From assembly GCA_910584475.1 (NCBI GenBank), contig CAJUBD010000012.1, forward strand, positions 58,887 through 122,886: DNA of 64,000 nt, given 5' to 3'. The translations under genes were made by a program, and so were the position numbers. Shown here piece after piece: positions 16,206 through 25,285 of this stretch. Below the pieces are notes generated by a model. That model was not told the DNA's origin. It searched no databases and saw only the letters and a program-made list of their open reading frames with translations. The DNA is from an uncultured Treponema sp. (lineage in GTDB: Bacteria; Spirochaetota; Spirochaetia; Treponematales; Treponemataceae). Position 1 is the stretch's first letter. Each line of letters opens with the position of its first letter.

Positions 16206-17900
16206 ATGGAAGTGGAAAAGGAAGAGTCAAAAGATTCAATCCAAACACAATTAGAAGAGTCTCTCAATAACTTCAAGCAGCTCGAAGATGGTCAGCTCGT
16301 CGACGGCACAGTTATTGACGTAACAAACGAGCTTGTGTTCCTTGACATTGGATACAAGTCCGAAGGAAAAATTCCTGTGTCGGAATTCGCGGGCAACCTG
16401 CCCAAAGTCGGCGACACGGTGACAGTAGTTCTTCTTAAAAAAGATGGTAGAAACGGTCCTGAAGTTTCTAAGGCAAAGGCTGACGCGAAACAGGTTTGGA
16501 AGGATGTCCGCAAGGCGTTTGAAGAAAAGACGACTGTTGACGGCACAATCGAAAAGGTGGTGAAAGGCGGCTTCGACGTTTCTCTTGGCGGCGATCTCCA
16601 CGCGTTTTTGCCTATCAGCCAATCCGACTGCCAGAAAGTGGAAAATCCCGAAAGCCTTTTGGGAGTTAAGAGCAAATTTTACATAGAGCGGCTTTATTCT
16701 GACAACAAGGCGAATGTCGTGGTGAACCGCCGCAAATTCCTCGAGGAGCAGACGAGCGGAGCGCGCGACAAATTCTTCGCGGAAACTCAGATTGGCGACA
16801 CGGTGAAAGGCATCGTGAAAACATTCACGAGTTTCGGCTCGTTCATCGATTTGGGTGGCTTTGACGGCTTGCTCCATATAAACGACATGAGTTGGGGTCA
16901 TGTTACGCGTCCTAAGGATTTTGTCAAAAAAGGTCAGGAAATCGAGCTTAAGGTAATCCGAATGGATCCTGAGGAAAAGCGAATCAATCTTTCGCTCAAG
17001 CATTTTACCGAAGATCCGTGGGTTCATTTTGAGGAAAAATATCATGTCGGCGACATAGTTGACGGAAAAGTCACGAAACTTACTGATTTCGGCGCGTTCA
17101 TCGAACTTGAGGAAGGTATCGAGGGCTTGGCGCACATCAGCGAATTCAGTTGGACTAAAAAAGTCAGCAAGGCTTCCGATGTGCTGAAAATCGGCGACAA
17201 AGTGAAGTGCGCCGTTTTGGGCTACGACATTCAGGCGGGGCGTGTTTCTCTCGGACTCAAGCAGGCGACGGAAAATCCGTGGGATTCCATCGCGCAAAAA
17301 TATCCTGTTGGAACTAAGGTTCACGGAAAAATCGTCAAGATTACGAATTCCGGCGCGTTCGTCGCAATCGAAGACGGCATCGACGGATTTTTGCATGGCG
17401 ACGACATTTCTTGGACGAAAAAAGTCAAGCATCCGGGAAGCGAGTTAAAACTTGACCAGGAAGTTGACGCGGTTGTCATAGAAAGTGATCCCGAGGCGCA
17501 CAGAATCAGGGTCGGACTTAAGCAGCTCACCGAAGATCCATGGCAGAAATTCGCGGAGCAGTACAAGCCCGGAAGCACGCTCGAAGGCGAAATCACTTCG
17601 ATTACGGATTTCGGCGTATTCGTGAAAACTCCGGTAGGCATCGAGGGGCTTGTGAATAAGTCCAACTTGAGCGAAGACCGCGACACTCCGTTTGAAGAAG
17701 CCGTGAAAAAATACAAGGTCGGCGACAAAATCAACGTGTTTGTCGTGGACGTGAAAAAAGACAAGGAGCAAGTGGCGTTTTCCGTTCGGGAATTCAAGAA
17801 AAAGCAGCAGCGCGACGAGATTTCTCAATATATGACTTCTTCGGCGGGCGACAGCGAAGGCGCGTACACTTTGGGAGACGCGCTCAACGCGAAAAAATAA
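16206..17900 (+). CDS. rpsA: 30S ribosomal protein S1
   Basis: 564 residues with six successive S1 (OB-fold) domains, each about 70-75 residues, visible by the recurring pattern G-x-V-x2-F-x-S/D-F-G-x-F-I/V (for example VKGIVKTFTSFGSFIDLGGF and VDGKVTKLTDFGAFIELEEG) and the closing GLAHISE-type box. It binds mRNA on the 30S subunit and assists initiation on structured leaders. Length matches the full six-repeat Gram-negative type. Likely co-transcribed with cmk. Confidence 0.97.
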   Translation: MEVEKEESKDSIQTQLEESLNNFKQLEDGQLVDGTVIDVTNELVFLDIGYKSEGKIPVSEFAGNLPKVGDTVTVVLLKKDGRNGPEVSKAKADAKQVWKDVRKAFEEKTTVDGTIEKVVKGGFDVSLGGDLHAFLPISQSDCQKVENPESLLGVKSKFYIERLYSDNKANVVVNRRKFLEEQTSGARDKFFAETQIGDTVKGIVKTFTSFGSFIDLGGFDGLLHINDMSWGHVTRPKDFVKKGQEIELKVIRMDPEEKRINLSLKHFTEDPWVHFEEKYHVGDIVDGKVTKLTDFGAFIELEEGIEGLAHISEFSWTKKVSKASDVLKIGDKVKCAVLGYDIQAGRVSLGLKQATENPWDSIAQKYPVGTKVHGKIVKITNSGAFVAIEDGIDGFLHGDDISWTKKVKHPGSELKLDQEVDAVVIESDPEAHRIRVGLKQLTEDPWQKFAEQYKPGSTLEGEITSITDFGVFVKTPVGIEGLVNKSNLSEDRDTPFEEAVKKYKVGDKINVFVVDVKKDKEQVAFSVREFKKKQQRDEISQYMTSSAGDSEGAYTLGDALNAKK

Positions 17901-17906
17901 TTTTCG

Positions 17907-18593
17907 ATGGAACGAGGCTTTGCTTCAAAAAGCGCGATTCTTTCGGACTTGCTGAAAATCGTCGAAGTGGCGGCGAACACCTCTTCGGCGGTTTTGGTGG
18001 CAGGCGGAGACGCGCGCGAAAAAGAATTTTTCGCGAGGTTGCTTCATTTCGATGGAGCGCGGCGCGAGAATTCTTTTGTGCGAGTGAATTGCGCTAATTT
18101 GGCAGAAGAAGCACTTGCGAAAATTCGCGACGCGTTTTCCCGCGCGCGGGGCGGTACGGTATTTTTTGACGAGGTGGCGAATCTTTCTCTTGAAGCGCAG
18201 TCGCTTTTGTTTGGTTTGATCCACGGCAAAGACGAGCGAAATGCGCGAGTCGTAGCGGCGACCGGTTTTACTCTTTCTGAAATGGTCGAGCGCGGCGAAT
18301 TTAGCGTAGACTTGCTTTCTGCATTGAATGGAGTCGTCCTTCGCTTGCCGAATTTGAATCCTCGTTTTTATGAAAATTTTTCTGTTGAAAATGCGGGGCA
18401 GGGGGACTTTTTCGCTCTTTTTACGCGGCAAGGGCAAAAAGAGCTCAAGGATGCCGAGAATATTTTTAAGAGGAATTATCTTCGGAGCGTTCTTGAGACC
18501 GTAGGTTTTAACCAAACTCGCGCGGCGGAAATCTTGGGAATACAGCGGACGTATCTTTCGCGGCTTTTGGGAAAACTTGACATACGAAAATAG
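17907..18593 (+). CDS. Degenerate NtrC-family AAA protein with Fis-type HTH
   Basis: 228 residues. The order matches a shrunken sigma-54 activator: a residual AAA region in which the P-loop has been lost (VLVAGGDAREKEFFARLLHF in place of GESGTGKE), a preserved RVNCANL block, Walker B-like GGTVFFDEVANLSLEAQ, no GAFTGA loop, and a C-terminal Fis helix-turn-helix (NYLRSVLETVGFNQTRAAEI, then LGIQRTYLSRLLGKL). Without the P-loop and GAFTGA motif it probably cannot remodel sigma-54 polymerase and may act as a simple DNA-binding regulator. Starts 6 bases after rpsA. Confidence 0.75.
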   Translation: MERGFASKSAILSDLLKIVEVAANTSSAVLVAGGDAREKEFFARLLHFDGARRENSFVRVNCANLAEEALAKIRDAFSRARGGTVFFDEVANLSLEAQSLLFGLIHGKDERNARVVAATGFTLSEMVERGEFSVDLLSALNGVVLRLPNLNPRFYENFSVENAGQGDFFALFTRQGQKELKDAENIFKRNYLRSVLETVGFNQTRAAEILGIQRTYLSRLLGKLDIRK

Positions 18594-18640
18594 AATTTGA
18601 AAAATGTGTTTTTAAGCAAGCATATTTTGGGAGAATATGA

Positions 18641-19354
18641 ATGGCGGAAAATGTCGTAAAAATGAATACGAATTTGGCTGACAAGGAAAGGAAGGTGAGC
18701 GCTTCTAAAATGCTCGGAGATTTTTTGTCGAAAAACAGAATCGTTTTGCTTATATTGCTTTGCGTGATTGTGCTTGGATTCGTAGCTTACGCGGTGACGC
18801 TCAGCGTGTATTCCGCTTCGGTCAAAAAGAATTTGGGCGTCATAGAGACAATAGAATTTTCGCTTACGAAGGATGCCGCTGAATTGGAAGAAAGCGTCAT
18901 AAGCGCTCGGCAGGACACGGCTCTTTCCAATCTCGAGCCCTATTTGAAAAAGGGCGGAATCGTCGGAGCGCGCGCGGAGATGCTTGCCGCGGACATTCAC
19001 ATGCAGCGCAAGGATTGGAATGCGGCGCGCGATTTGTGGCTTGATGCCGCCGCCAAGCGTAAAGGCACGTATCTTGCTTCTGTGTGCAATTTCAACGCGG
19101 CTTCTTGCTCGGAGGAGCTCGGAGACACCGAGGCGGCTTTGGAATATTATGCGAAAGTCTGCGACGACAAGAATTTCGTGGACAGGAGCCGCGCGTATTT
19201 TAACGCCGGCCGCATAAAGGAAAGTTTGGGCGATTTTGAAGGCGCGGCGGATTTGTATGGACAAATAGCTTCCCTCGAATATTCAAGCGACACTTGGAAC
19301 GATTTGGCGCAGACAAGGCTTGTTTTGTTGAGGGCGGAAGGCAAGATTCAATAG
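18641..19354 (+). CDS. Membrane-anchored TPR-like protein
   Basis: 237 residues. One transmembrane segment (IVLLILLCVIVLGFVAYAVT, about residues 34-53) places the C-terminal part outside the cytoplasm. That part has helix pairs of the tetratricopeptide type: MLAADIHMQRKDWNAARDLW, YLASVCNFNAASCSEELGDT, AYFNAGRIKESLGDFEGAAD. It resembles YfgM-like ancillary proteins in layout, but I cannot assign a specific partner. GGGAG lies upstream of the ATG; the next gene follows after 7 bases. Confidence 0.75.
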   Translation: MAENVVKMNTNLADKERKVSASKMLGDFLSKNRIVLLILLCVIVLGFVAYAVTLSVYSASVKKNLGVIETIEFSLTKDAAELEESVISARQDTALSNLEPYLKKGGIVGARAEMLAADIHMQRKDWNAARDLWLDAAAKRKGTYLASVCNFNAASCSEELGDTEAALEYYAKVCDDKNFVDRSRAYFNAGRIKESLGDFEGAADLYGQIASLEYSSDTWNDLAQTRLVLLRAEGKIQ

Positions 19355-19361
19355 TCTTATT

Positions 19362-20168
19362 ATGGAGGGCATCATAAAGCGTCTCTCCGACTTTTCGAAG
19401 TTTTTTTTCTCTTTTCTGATTGTGACGAGTCCGTGGCTTTTTTCCGCTTGCGGGCTTGACACATATTATGTTATGGACAGAAGTCCTTCCGCAGGTCATA
19501 CCCCCGCCTATAATGAAGACGACCACGCTGGAAAATATTTTGAATTTTTCTCCGCGCAAAATTCAAACGTCGGAAACGATGAATTCCGCTTTTTGGGAAC
19601 GCAAGTCTATTATAAGATTTATTCCAATTCCTCCACGATGCTGTCGAACCATAATTCCATCGAAGCGGTGAACGATTCTACGAACTATTCTGCCGCCGCA
19701 GAGCGCATGCTCAATTATGGCTACCGTGAACTTTTTACCAGCGGTGGGAGCGTAACTCCTCTTGTCCCTAGCGGGCAGGAGGGCTCGCATGTGAGAATAA
19801 GGCTCACCAACTATCATGAAGAATATGTCTCTGAAGAAAACTGGTGGTCGAATGTGGCGCGAATCGAAATCAGACCGTCTCAAAGCGAAGCCCCCGCGGC
19901 TACATATGTTCCGCGCCGTTCTGTCGGACAAAACTATTCGTTTGATTTCGGAAGATACAACAAGTCGGAATACAGCAACAACGGGATAAACTATGACGCG
20001 CCCGCAAGCGGCGACGAAGATTTTACGGGAAGTCCTCCGAGCGACGGCAAATATTACGTCGACATGTATGCCGTGGCGGTCGGCCGCGACACGACGTTCA
20101 CCACATATTACAGCAACGTCGAATATTTGGGTTCGGTGACGATTGACTCTAACAATGAAGACAACTGA
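19362..20168 (+). CDS. Putative lipoprotein
   Basis: 268 residues, function unknown. The N-terminus has positive charge, a hydrophobic stretch and a lipobox ending LFSAC (Cys30), so it is probably lipidated. The mature part is rich in Tyr, Asn and Ser, with no recognised domain; strands such as SHVRIRLTNYHEEYVSEENW and YVDMYAVAVGRDTTF suggest a beta fold. No Shine-Dalgarno is visible before the ATG, which is 7 bases after the TPR gene, so coupling is likely. Confidence 0.7.
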   Translation: MEGIIKRLSDFSKFFFSFLIVTSPWLFSACGLDTYYVMDRSPSAGHTPAYNEDDHAGKYFEFFSAQNSNVGNDEFRFLGTQVYYKIYSNSSTMLSNHNSIEAVNDSTNYSAAAERMLNYGYRELFTSGGSVTPLVPSGQEGSHVRIRLTNYHEEYVSEENWWSNVARIEIRPSQSEAPAATYVPRRSVGQNYSFDFGRYNKSEYSNNGINYDAPASGDEDFTGSPPSDGKYYVDMYAVAVGRDTTFTTYYSNVEYLGSVTIDSNNEDN

Positions 20169-20206
20169 TTTTGCAATCGTTGCGCGAAAAATCATGCAAA
20201 ATACGC

Positions 20207-20235
20207 TTGCATAATTTTTTTATTTGTGCTATAAT
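20207..20235 (+). promoter_or_regulatory. Promoter of tRNA-Pro
   Basis: TTGCAT (20207-20212), 17 bases, TATAAT (20230-20235). About 52 bases separate the -10 box from the mature tRNA end, so a 5' leader is removed by RNase P. Confidence 0.8.
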
Positions 20236-20287
20236 GATTCTGTTTGGAAAAATGAAGTTTCCGAATGCGTCCAATATCTTTCACTTT

Positions 20288-20361
20288 ACGGGATGTAGCG
20301 CAGCTGGTAGCGCGTCTGCTTTGGGAGCAGAATGTCGCAGGTTCAAATCCTGTCATCCCGA
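20288..20361 (+). tRNA. tRNA-Pro (anticodon TGG)
   Basis: A 74-base cloverleaf. Acceptor stem CGGGATG/CATCCCG, anticodon stem TCTGC/GCAGA enclosing TTTGGGA (anticodon TGG), T arm with GGTTCAAATCC. Discriminator A; CCA is not encoded. Its 3' end lies 6 bases from the stop codon of a gene on the other strand, and no terminator is seen, so readthrough would run antisense to that gene. Confidence 0.95.
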
Positions 20362-20367
20362 AAAATT

Positions 20368-21066
20368 TCATTCCATCCCATCTACCGAATCGCAAATTTT
20401 GAAGCCTGGAATGTTTTTCGCAAGGTTCTGCATGCGCTCGTCGTTGCTTGCGATGCTGTCCGCGATGGCGCGGAGTTCTGCGCATATATCTTTCGGCATG
20501 GGAAAGTCTTTTTTGTAATGCAATTGGTGTTCTAGGCTTGCCCAAAAATCCATCGCGATTGTGCGGATTTGGATTTCCACTGGAATCTCGCGCTTTTCGT
20601 CTGAAAAATAGACCGCCACTTTTACGATTACATGCAAAGAGCGGTAGCCTGATTTTTTTGGATTTTTGATGTAGTCCTTGAGTTCCACGAGCGAAATGTC
20701 TTCCTGCGAAAGCAGCATTCCAGTAACGCTATATACATCGCTGATGAAAGGGCATTTTACGCGGATGCCAGCGATGTCGTAGAGATTGCTTACCATGTTG
20801 TCGAGCGTGACGGCAAGACCTTTTCGCTCGAGCTTTTGGGCGATGCTCATCGGATCTTTTATGCGGCTTTGGATTTCCGCGATGGGATTTCTTTGGTGTT
20901 TGCTTTGGAATTCGTCTTCGAGGATTTCGAATTTCGTCGTGATTTGCTTGATGCCGCTTTCGTAGAGCATGAGCAAATGCTGAAAATGCATCGCCGTGTC
21001 GAGCACTTCGTCACGGTCGATGAGAATTTTTTCCGCGCCGTCACGAATTACAAGAGAATTTCCCAT
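20368..21066 (-). CDS. Small alarmone synthetase (RelA/SpoT synthetase-domain protein)
   Basis: 232 residues with only the (p)ppGpp synthetase domain, no hydrolase and no TGS/ACT regions, so it is of the RelP/RelQ type. Key segments: VSNLYDIAGIRVKCPFISDV, KNPKKSGYRSLHVIV (G-loop with Tyr stacking on GTP), and VEIQIRTIAMDFWASLEHQL with the catalytic glutamate in E-I-Q-I-R. It transfers pyrophosphate from ATP to GDP or GTP. It lies 24 bases after the hybrid kinase gene and is probably co-transcribed with it; no Shine-Dalgarno is evident. This pairing hints that the kinase and alarmone signalling share control. Confidence 0.88.
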   Translation of the reverse strand: MGNSLVIRDGAEKILIDRDEVLDTAMHFQHLLMLYESGIKQITTKFEILEDEFQSKHQRNPIAEIQSRIKDPMSIAQKLERKGLAVTLDNMVSNLYDIAGIRVKCPFISDVYSVTGMLLSQEDISLVELKDYIKNPKKSGYRSLHVIVKVAVYFSDEKREIPVEIQIRTIAMDFWASLEHQLHYKKDFPMPKDICAELRAIADSIASNDERMQNLAKNIPGFKICDSVDGME

Positions 21067-21090
21067 AATTTAAAAATAATGAAAAAATCC

Positions 21091-23718
21091 TCAATCGGCA
21101 AGCCATTTTTTGAGTGTCTGCAAAAGAAGTTCGAAATTTAGCGGCTTGGCGATGTGTCCGTTCGCGCCGGCATTCATCGCGTTTACGACATCATCGCTGA
21201 AAGCGTTTGCCGTGAGCGCGATAATCGGAATTTTGCAGTCATGCTTCGAAGACGGCAAATTCCTGATTTCGCGCGTCGCTTCGTAACCGTCCATGACGGG
21301 CATTTGCAGGTCCATAAAAATTATGTCAAAATGATTCTTGCCGGCTTTTTTGAATTTGTCGAGAGCGTCCTTTCCGTCGAAAGCCATTTCGACTTGGATG
21401 TTCGCGAGCTTTAGAATTTCCGCCGTGATTTCGCGGTTAAGCTCGTTGTCATCGACAAGCAAAGCGCATTTGCCCGAAAAATTTTCCTTGGAAAATTCTT
21501 CAAGAGAGAAGTTGTCCTTTTCGGTTTCTATGATCGAGTTTTGGTCTTTCGGAAGCTTCAGGAAAATCGTTACTGTGAATTTTGTTCCCTTGTTGGGGCG
21601 GCTTCGCACTTTTATTGTGCCGTTCATCATCTGCACGATGTTGCGCGTGATGGACATTCCAAGTCCTGTCCCTTGAATCGTTGACACGCGCTTGTCGTCG
21701 GCGCGCGTGAAAGGCTCGAAAATATGCTTTTGGTATTCACGGCTCATTCCGATGCCGTTGTCTTCGAAAATAAATTCAAAGCATCCGACATTTTCTTTGT
21801 TGGTCGGCTTTTCGATGACCGAGAAATTTATTTTTCCGCCGTTCGGAGTGTATTTTATAGCGTTGCTCAAAAAATTCATCAGAGCTTGCTGAAGGCGATG
21901 GCTGTCTCCGATTACGTTTTGATGCTCGATTTTCTTGTCCACTATTGTGAAGACATGCTGTTTCGCGTCAATCAGCGGACGGCTCATCGAAACCATGTTC
22001 TCAATCAAGGCGGACATCGAGAATTCATTGTCGTGCAAATCAATTTTGCCGCTTTCGATTTTGCTCATGTCGAGGACTTCATTTATCAGGTTCATCAGAT
22101 GGTTTGAGACGCCTTTGAGTCGCTTTAGATACGAGGTGATGAAATCAGGCTCGTTCACATGAAGTTCGGCGATGGCAGTCATTCCTATGATCGCGTTCAT
22201 AGGCGTGCGGATCTCGTGGCTCATGTTTGAAAGAAATTCGCTTTTAGTCTTGCTTGCTTTTTCGGCGATGGAATAGCTCGTCTCGAGCGCGACTTCCCGC
22301 ATTACTTCGTCGTTGATTCCTAGGACGTAGAGAATGGCGATTGGATTTTCCTCCGTGAATTCCACGCTAGGCATGATTTCCGCGCGTACCCACCGACTTT
22401 CTCCATTCACTACTTGGCGGTAGCGGCATGTTATGCGGCGGTCATGGTTTTCCATGAGTTTTTGCACATAGTTCTTTTTGTCGAAAAACGCGTTGTATTC
22501 TTTGATGTCATCCTTATAGACGAAGCCTTCTTCGGCGAATTGCTTCGTGAGGGCGGAAAATGTCTTTGCGTAGCGCGATGTGTCTTCGTCGTCGGTCTTG
22601 ATAATTTCGTATGAATTGTCCGCCAGGTTCACCTTGAACACTTTGTGGTAATAATCTGGCAGCAAGGCAATGGCGTCGGCGAGATCAACGCTCTTTTTGT
22701 GGATCGCCATATTGCTCGAGAATCTCATCCTGTTTCGCCTTCGCATTTCGCGCACTAGGACATACAGGATATAAAGCGCGAACGCCATAATGCAGAAAAA
22801 GTCCGTCAAAAAAAGGACGCGGCTAAAACGCTGCGACATTTTTTTCGTAATGCTGTGAGGATATTTTTGCACCAGAATCCACGCCTTCCGCTCGCTGAAA
22901 ACCACGAAGGCGATTTCCTTTCCGTCGTTCACTTCGTAAATGAGGTTCGAAGAATCCTTGCTTTTGAAAAAATTCGTCAGGTTCTCCAATTCCTCGTCGG
23001 TAATGGTCTTTTGATGTCTGTAATAGTCAAGGATGTTTGGCATGACCTTTTCCTTCCTTGACGAGCCGACGACTGTGCCGTCAGTGAGGCAAAGGTATGA
23101 GACGCCGTCGTATTCCGTATTTGAGCGCTCGAGCATCCTCGTGAGCCATTCTTCGCCATAAGAGCCGAGCATGACGCCGACGATTTCGTTTTCGTAATAG
23201 ATCGGCGTGAAAAAAATGAAAATCGTTTCTCCGCTGAATTTGTCCTGGAAAACCGCGTCGATGTCGGATTCGCCGGCAAGTCCACGCTTCACATATCTTC
23301 TGCTTGAAAGGTTTTCCTTTTCGCCATTTTCGTTGTAGCCGAAGCCATCCTTGTCCACAAGGACGATGTAGTCGAAAAAAGACAGCTGCTTGAGCCGCCT
23401 TATGTCGCGCCAGTCGATTTGTGGAGAAGTCATCTGCTGTTCGTACAAAAGGGAGAGCGTATGCACAGAATATCTAGACGAAAGGAAAATATTCGTCAAA
23501 TACTTTTCAGAGAGGCTTGCCTCTTCCTGCAATGTGTTGATGTTGTATTCTTCTACTATGAGACGAATCCTGTGCGTGGCAAAAACAGTGATTCCCGCTA
23601 TGAGCGCGAGAATCAAAACCATGGCGGCAACGTCTTTTCCGTTTTGCTCGGTTTCTGAAGAAAGGCTATACGTTATACCCCTCCCACGCCATTTCGCTGT
23701 TCCTAATCGGCGTATCAT
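21091..23718 (-). CDS. Hybrid sensor histidine kinase
   Basis: 875 residues. Order: transmembrane helix about 31-50 (AAMVLILALIAGITVFATHR), an extracytoplasmic region of about 250 residues that looks like a dCache sensor (YYENEIVGVMLGSYGEEWL), a second helix near 305-325, a PAS-like segment, a HisKA domain with phospho-acceptor His501 in NMSHEIRTPMN, a HATPase domain (NAIKYTPNGG; DNGIGMS; GTGLGMSI), and a receiver domain with Asp803 in IIFMDLQMPVMDG. The final phosphorelay partner is not in the window. The start at 23718 lies only 10 bases after a TATAAT box; no Shine-Dalgarno is present. Confidence 0.93.
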   Translation of the reverse strand: MIRRLGTAKWRGRGITYSLSSETEQNGKDVAAMVLILALIAGITVFATHRIRLIVEEYNINTLQEEASLSEKYLTNIFLSSRYSVHTLSLLYEQQMTSPQIDWRDIRRLKQLSFFDYIVLVDKDGFGYNENGEKENLSSRRYVKRGLAGESDIDAVFQDKFSGETIFIFFTPIYYENEIVGVMLGSYGEEWLTRMLERSNTEYDGVSYLCLTDGTVVGSSRKEKVMPNILDYYRHQKTITDEELENLTNFFKSKDSSNLIYEVNDGKEIAFVVFSERKAWILVQKYPHSITKKMSQRFSRVLFLTDFFCIMAFALYILYVLVREMRRRNRMRFSSNMAIHKKSVDLADAIALLPDYYHKVFKVNLADNSYEIIKTDDEDTSRYAKTFSALTKQFAEEGFVYKDDIKEYNAFFDKKNYVQKLMENHDRRITCRYRQVVNGESRWVRAEIMPSVEFTEENPIAILYVLGINDEVMREVALETSYSIAEKASKTKSEFLSNMSHEIRTPMNAIIGMTAIAELHVNEPDFITSYLKRLKGVSNHLMNLINEVLDMSKIESGKIDLHDNEFSMSALIENMVSMSRPLIDAKQHVFTIVDKKIEHQNVIGDSHRLQQALMNFLSNAIKYTPNGGKINFSVIEKPTNKENVGCFEFIFEDNGIGMSREYQKHIFEPFTRADDKRVSTIQGTGLGMSITRNIVQMMNGTIKVRSRPNKGTKFTVTIFLKLPKDQNSIIETEKDNFSLEEFSKENFSGKCALLVDDNELNREITAEILKLANIQVEMAFDGKDALDKFKKAGKNHFDIIFMDLQMPVMDGYEATREIRNLPSSKHDCKIPIIALTANAFSDDVVNAMNAGANGHIAKPLNFELLLQTLKKWLAD

Positions 23719-23728
23719 GCATTCTTAA

Positions 23729-23757
23729 ATTATAACACATTTCGGTAAATTTTACAA
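23729..23757 (-). promoter_or_regulatory. Promoter of the hybrid kinase gene
   Basis: On the minus strand TTGTAA (23757-23752), 17 bases, TATAAT (23734-23729). The expected transcription start falls about 4 bases before the kinase ATG. An ATG exactly at the expected +1 opens an 18-codon overlapping frame in another phase. Confidence 0.7.
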
Positions 23758-23789
23758 CTTTTTTCCGCAAAAAAATTAGGAAAAAACGC

Positions 23790-23851
23790 TTGCATAAATA
23801 AAGGAATTTCGTTATAATGGATTGACACTAGAGGTAGAAATGTGATATATT
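23790..23851 (+). promoter_or_regulatory. Tandem promoters of rpmF-acpP-rnc
   Basis: P1: TTGCAT (23790-23795), 17 bases, TATAAT (23813-23818). P2: TTGACA (23822-23827), 18 bases, TATATT (23846-23851). Both precede rpmF. Confidence 0.75.
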
Positions 23852-23892
23852 CAGCACTGATACTTCTGTGAAAAAAAAGTGAGGTCGAATAT

Positions 23893-24078
23893 ATGGCAGT
23901 ACCTAGAGCGAAAACTTCAAAAGCCAGAACTCGCAGACGACGCAGCATAAACATGCGCCTCGATGCCCCGAACCTTGTGCCATGCAGCAATTGCGGAAAC
24001 ATTGTGAGGTCGCATTATGTTTGTCCGAAGTGCGGATTCTATCGCGGTCGCCAGGTTATCACACCTGAGACGAACTAA
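23893..24078 (+). CDS. rpmF: 50S ribosomal protein L32
   Basis: 61 residues, the usual length for L32. MAVPRAKTSKARTRRRRSIN is the classic N-terminus, and the pair CSNC and CPKC forms a zinc ribbon, so this is the zinc-binding (C+) form. It is the first gene of rpmF-acpP-rnc, a common bacterial grouping linked to fatty acid synthesis genes. Confidence 0.97.
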   Translation: MAVPRAKTSKARTRRRRSINMRLDAPNLVPCSNCGNIVRSHYVCPKCGFYRGRQVITPETN

Positions 24079-24108
24079 AATTAAATTTTTTATATTTAGG
24101 AGAAAACC

Positions 24109-24348
24109 ATGGACGAATTGTTTGAGAAAATCAAGAAGCTCATCGCCGACAAATTGGAAATCGAAGAAAGCAAAATTCAGCTTTCTTCGTCGTTCCGGGG
24201 CGACTTGGGCGCGGACAGCCTTGACACTTATGAATTGGTTTATGCCATCGAAGAGGAATTGGGCGTTTCCATTCCCGATGAAAAGGCGAACGAATTCGAA
24301 ACTGTTCAGGATGCCTACGACTTCATCAAGTCAGAGCAGTCAAAATGA
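24109..24348 (+). CDS. acpP: Acyl carrier protein
   Basis: 79 residues, acidic four-helix protein carrying growing fatty acids on a phosphopantetheine arm. The attachment site is Ser37 in LGADSLDTYELV, matching the DSL motif. AGGAG precedes the ATG. It sits 30 bases after rpmF and 100 bases before rnc. Confidence 0.97.
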   Translation: MDELFEKIKKLIADKLEIEESKIQLSSSFRGDLGADSLDTYELVYAIEEELGVSIPDEKANEFETVQDAYDFIKSEQSK

Positions 24349-24448
24349 TTTTCTAAAATCTGCGCGATTTTTTGCGCCGGTTTTAAGAAATAGGTTGAAT
24401 TTCTCAAGAATTAGCCCGATTTTTCGGGCTAGTGGTGTTTATTTTTGA

Positions 24449-25198
24449 ATGTCGGCAATGGGAAATACGAATAAATTTTTTCGCGCCACGAAAAAAATTT
24501 CTCCTGAACGCAAAAAGGCTTTGCTGGAATTTTGCCGTCCGCTTGGGCTGCGCTTCAACAATTTGGCTTTGCTCGACTTGGCGTTCCATCACCGTTCCTA
24601 TTCCAACGAGGACGCGGCGTACAGGCACAAGAACAACGAGCGTCTGGAATTTTTGGGCGACAGCGTTTTGGGCTTGGTGACCGCGGCGTTTTTGTACGAG
24701 GATATGGCTGAAAATCCCGAGGGCGATCTCGCCAAGATGAAGGGCAATGTCGTGAGCGAAAAGGCCTTGGCTCCTGTCGCGCTTGAATTCGGCATCGACA
24801 AAATGCTCGTTTTGGGAAAGGGCGAGGAAAGCGGAGGAGGGCGGACAAAGAGCGCGATTTTGGCGGATTGCATGGAAGCCGTGATTGGCGCGTATTATTT
24901 GGATTCGGGCTACGCCGCCGCCGAAAAGTATGTCCTGCGTTTCATCGTTCCCGCGGTTCGCGCCGTACAGCAGGACAAGGGCGAGCGTGATTTCAAGAGC
25001 CTTTTGCAAGAGGCGTATCAAAAGAAATGCAAGTCCATTCCTCGCTACGAGCTGGTGAAAATTTCAGGTCCTGACCACGACCAGACTTTTTTGGTCGCCG
25101 TGCATTTGGGCGACGCTGTCTATGGGCCGACCGAAGGAAAGAGCAAAAAGCAAGCAGAGCAAAACGTCGCGCGTCTCGCTTTGGAAGAATGGAAATGA
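24449..25198 (+). CDS. rnc: Ribonuclease III
   Basis: Double-strand-specific endoribonuclease, 249 residues. The signature NERLEFLGDSVLGLVTAAFL with catalytic acidic residues is at about residues 67-86, a second acidic cluster at DCMEAVIGAYYLDSG, and a C-terminal double-stranded RNA binding domain (DFKSLLQEAYQKKCKSIPRY to KKQAEQNVARLALEEW). A hairpin of AGCCCGA/TCGGGCT lies at 24413-24430 just upstream of the start and could be a self-cleavage site, as is known for rnc leaders in other bacteria; this last point is inference. Confidence 0.95.
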   Translation: MSAMGNTNKFFRATKKISPERKKALLEFCRPLGLRFNNLALLDLAFHHRSYSNEDAAYRHKNNERLEFLGDSVLGLVTAAFLYEDMAENPEGDLAKMKGNVVSEKALAPVALEFGIDKMLVLGKGEESGGGRTKSAILADCMEAVIGAYYLDSGYAAAEKYVLRFIVPAVRAVQQDKGERDFKSLLQEAYQKKCKSIPRYELVKISGPDHDQTFLVAVHLGDAVYGPTEGKSKKQAEQNVARLALEEWK

Positions 25199-25243
25199 TT
25201 TTTGAAAGATGGCGCAATTTTTTTTCTTTTTTTGAAAAAACAC

Positions 25244-25272
25244 TTGACAAGAATTTTTTTTTGTGATATAAT
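25244..25272 (+). promoter_or_regulatory. Promoter of tRNA-Gly
   Basis: Perfect TTGACA (25244-25249), 17 bases, perfect TATAAT (25267-25272), 13 bases before the tRNA. Confidence 0.92.
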
Positions 25273-25285
25273 TCTTTTACATTTT

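Noticed and set aside
24413..24430. AGCCCGA/TCGGGCT hairpin considered as terminator of acpP
   Set aside because: It lacks a T-run after the stem and sits just before the rnc start, so termination is not supported.
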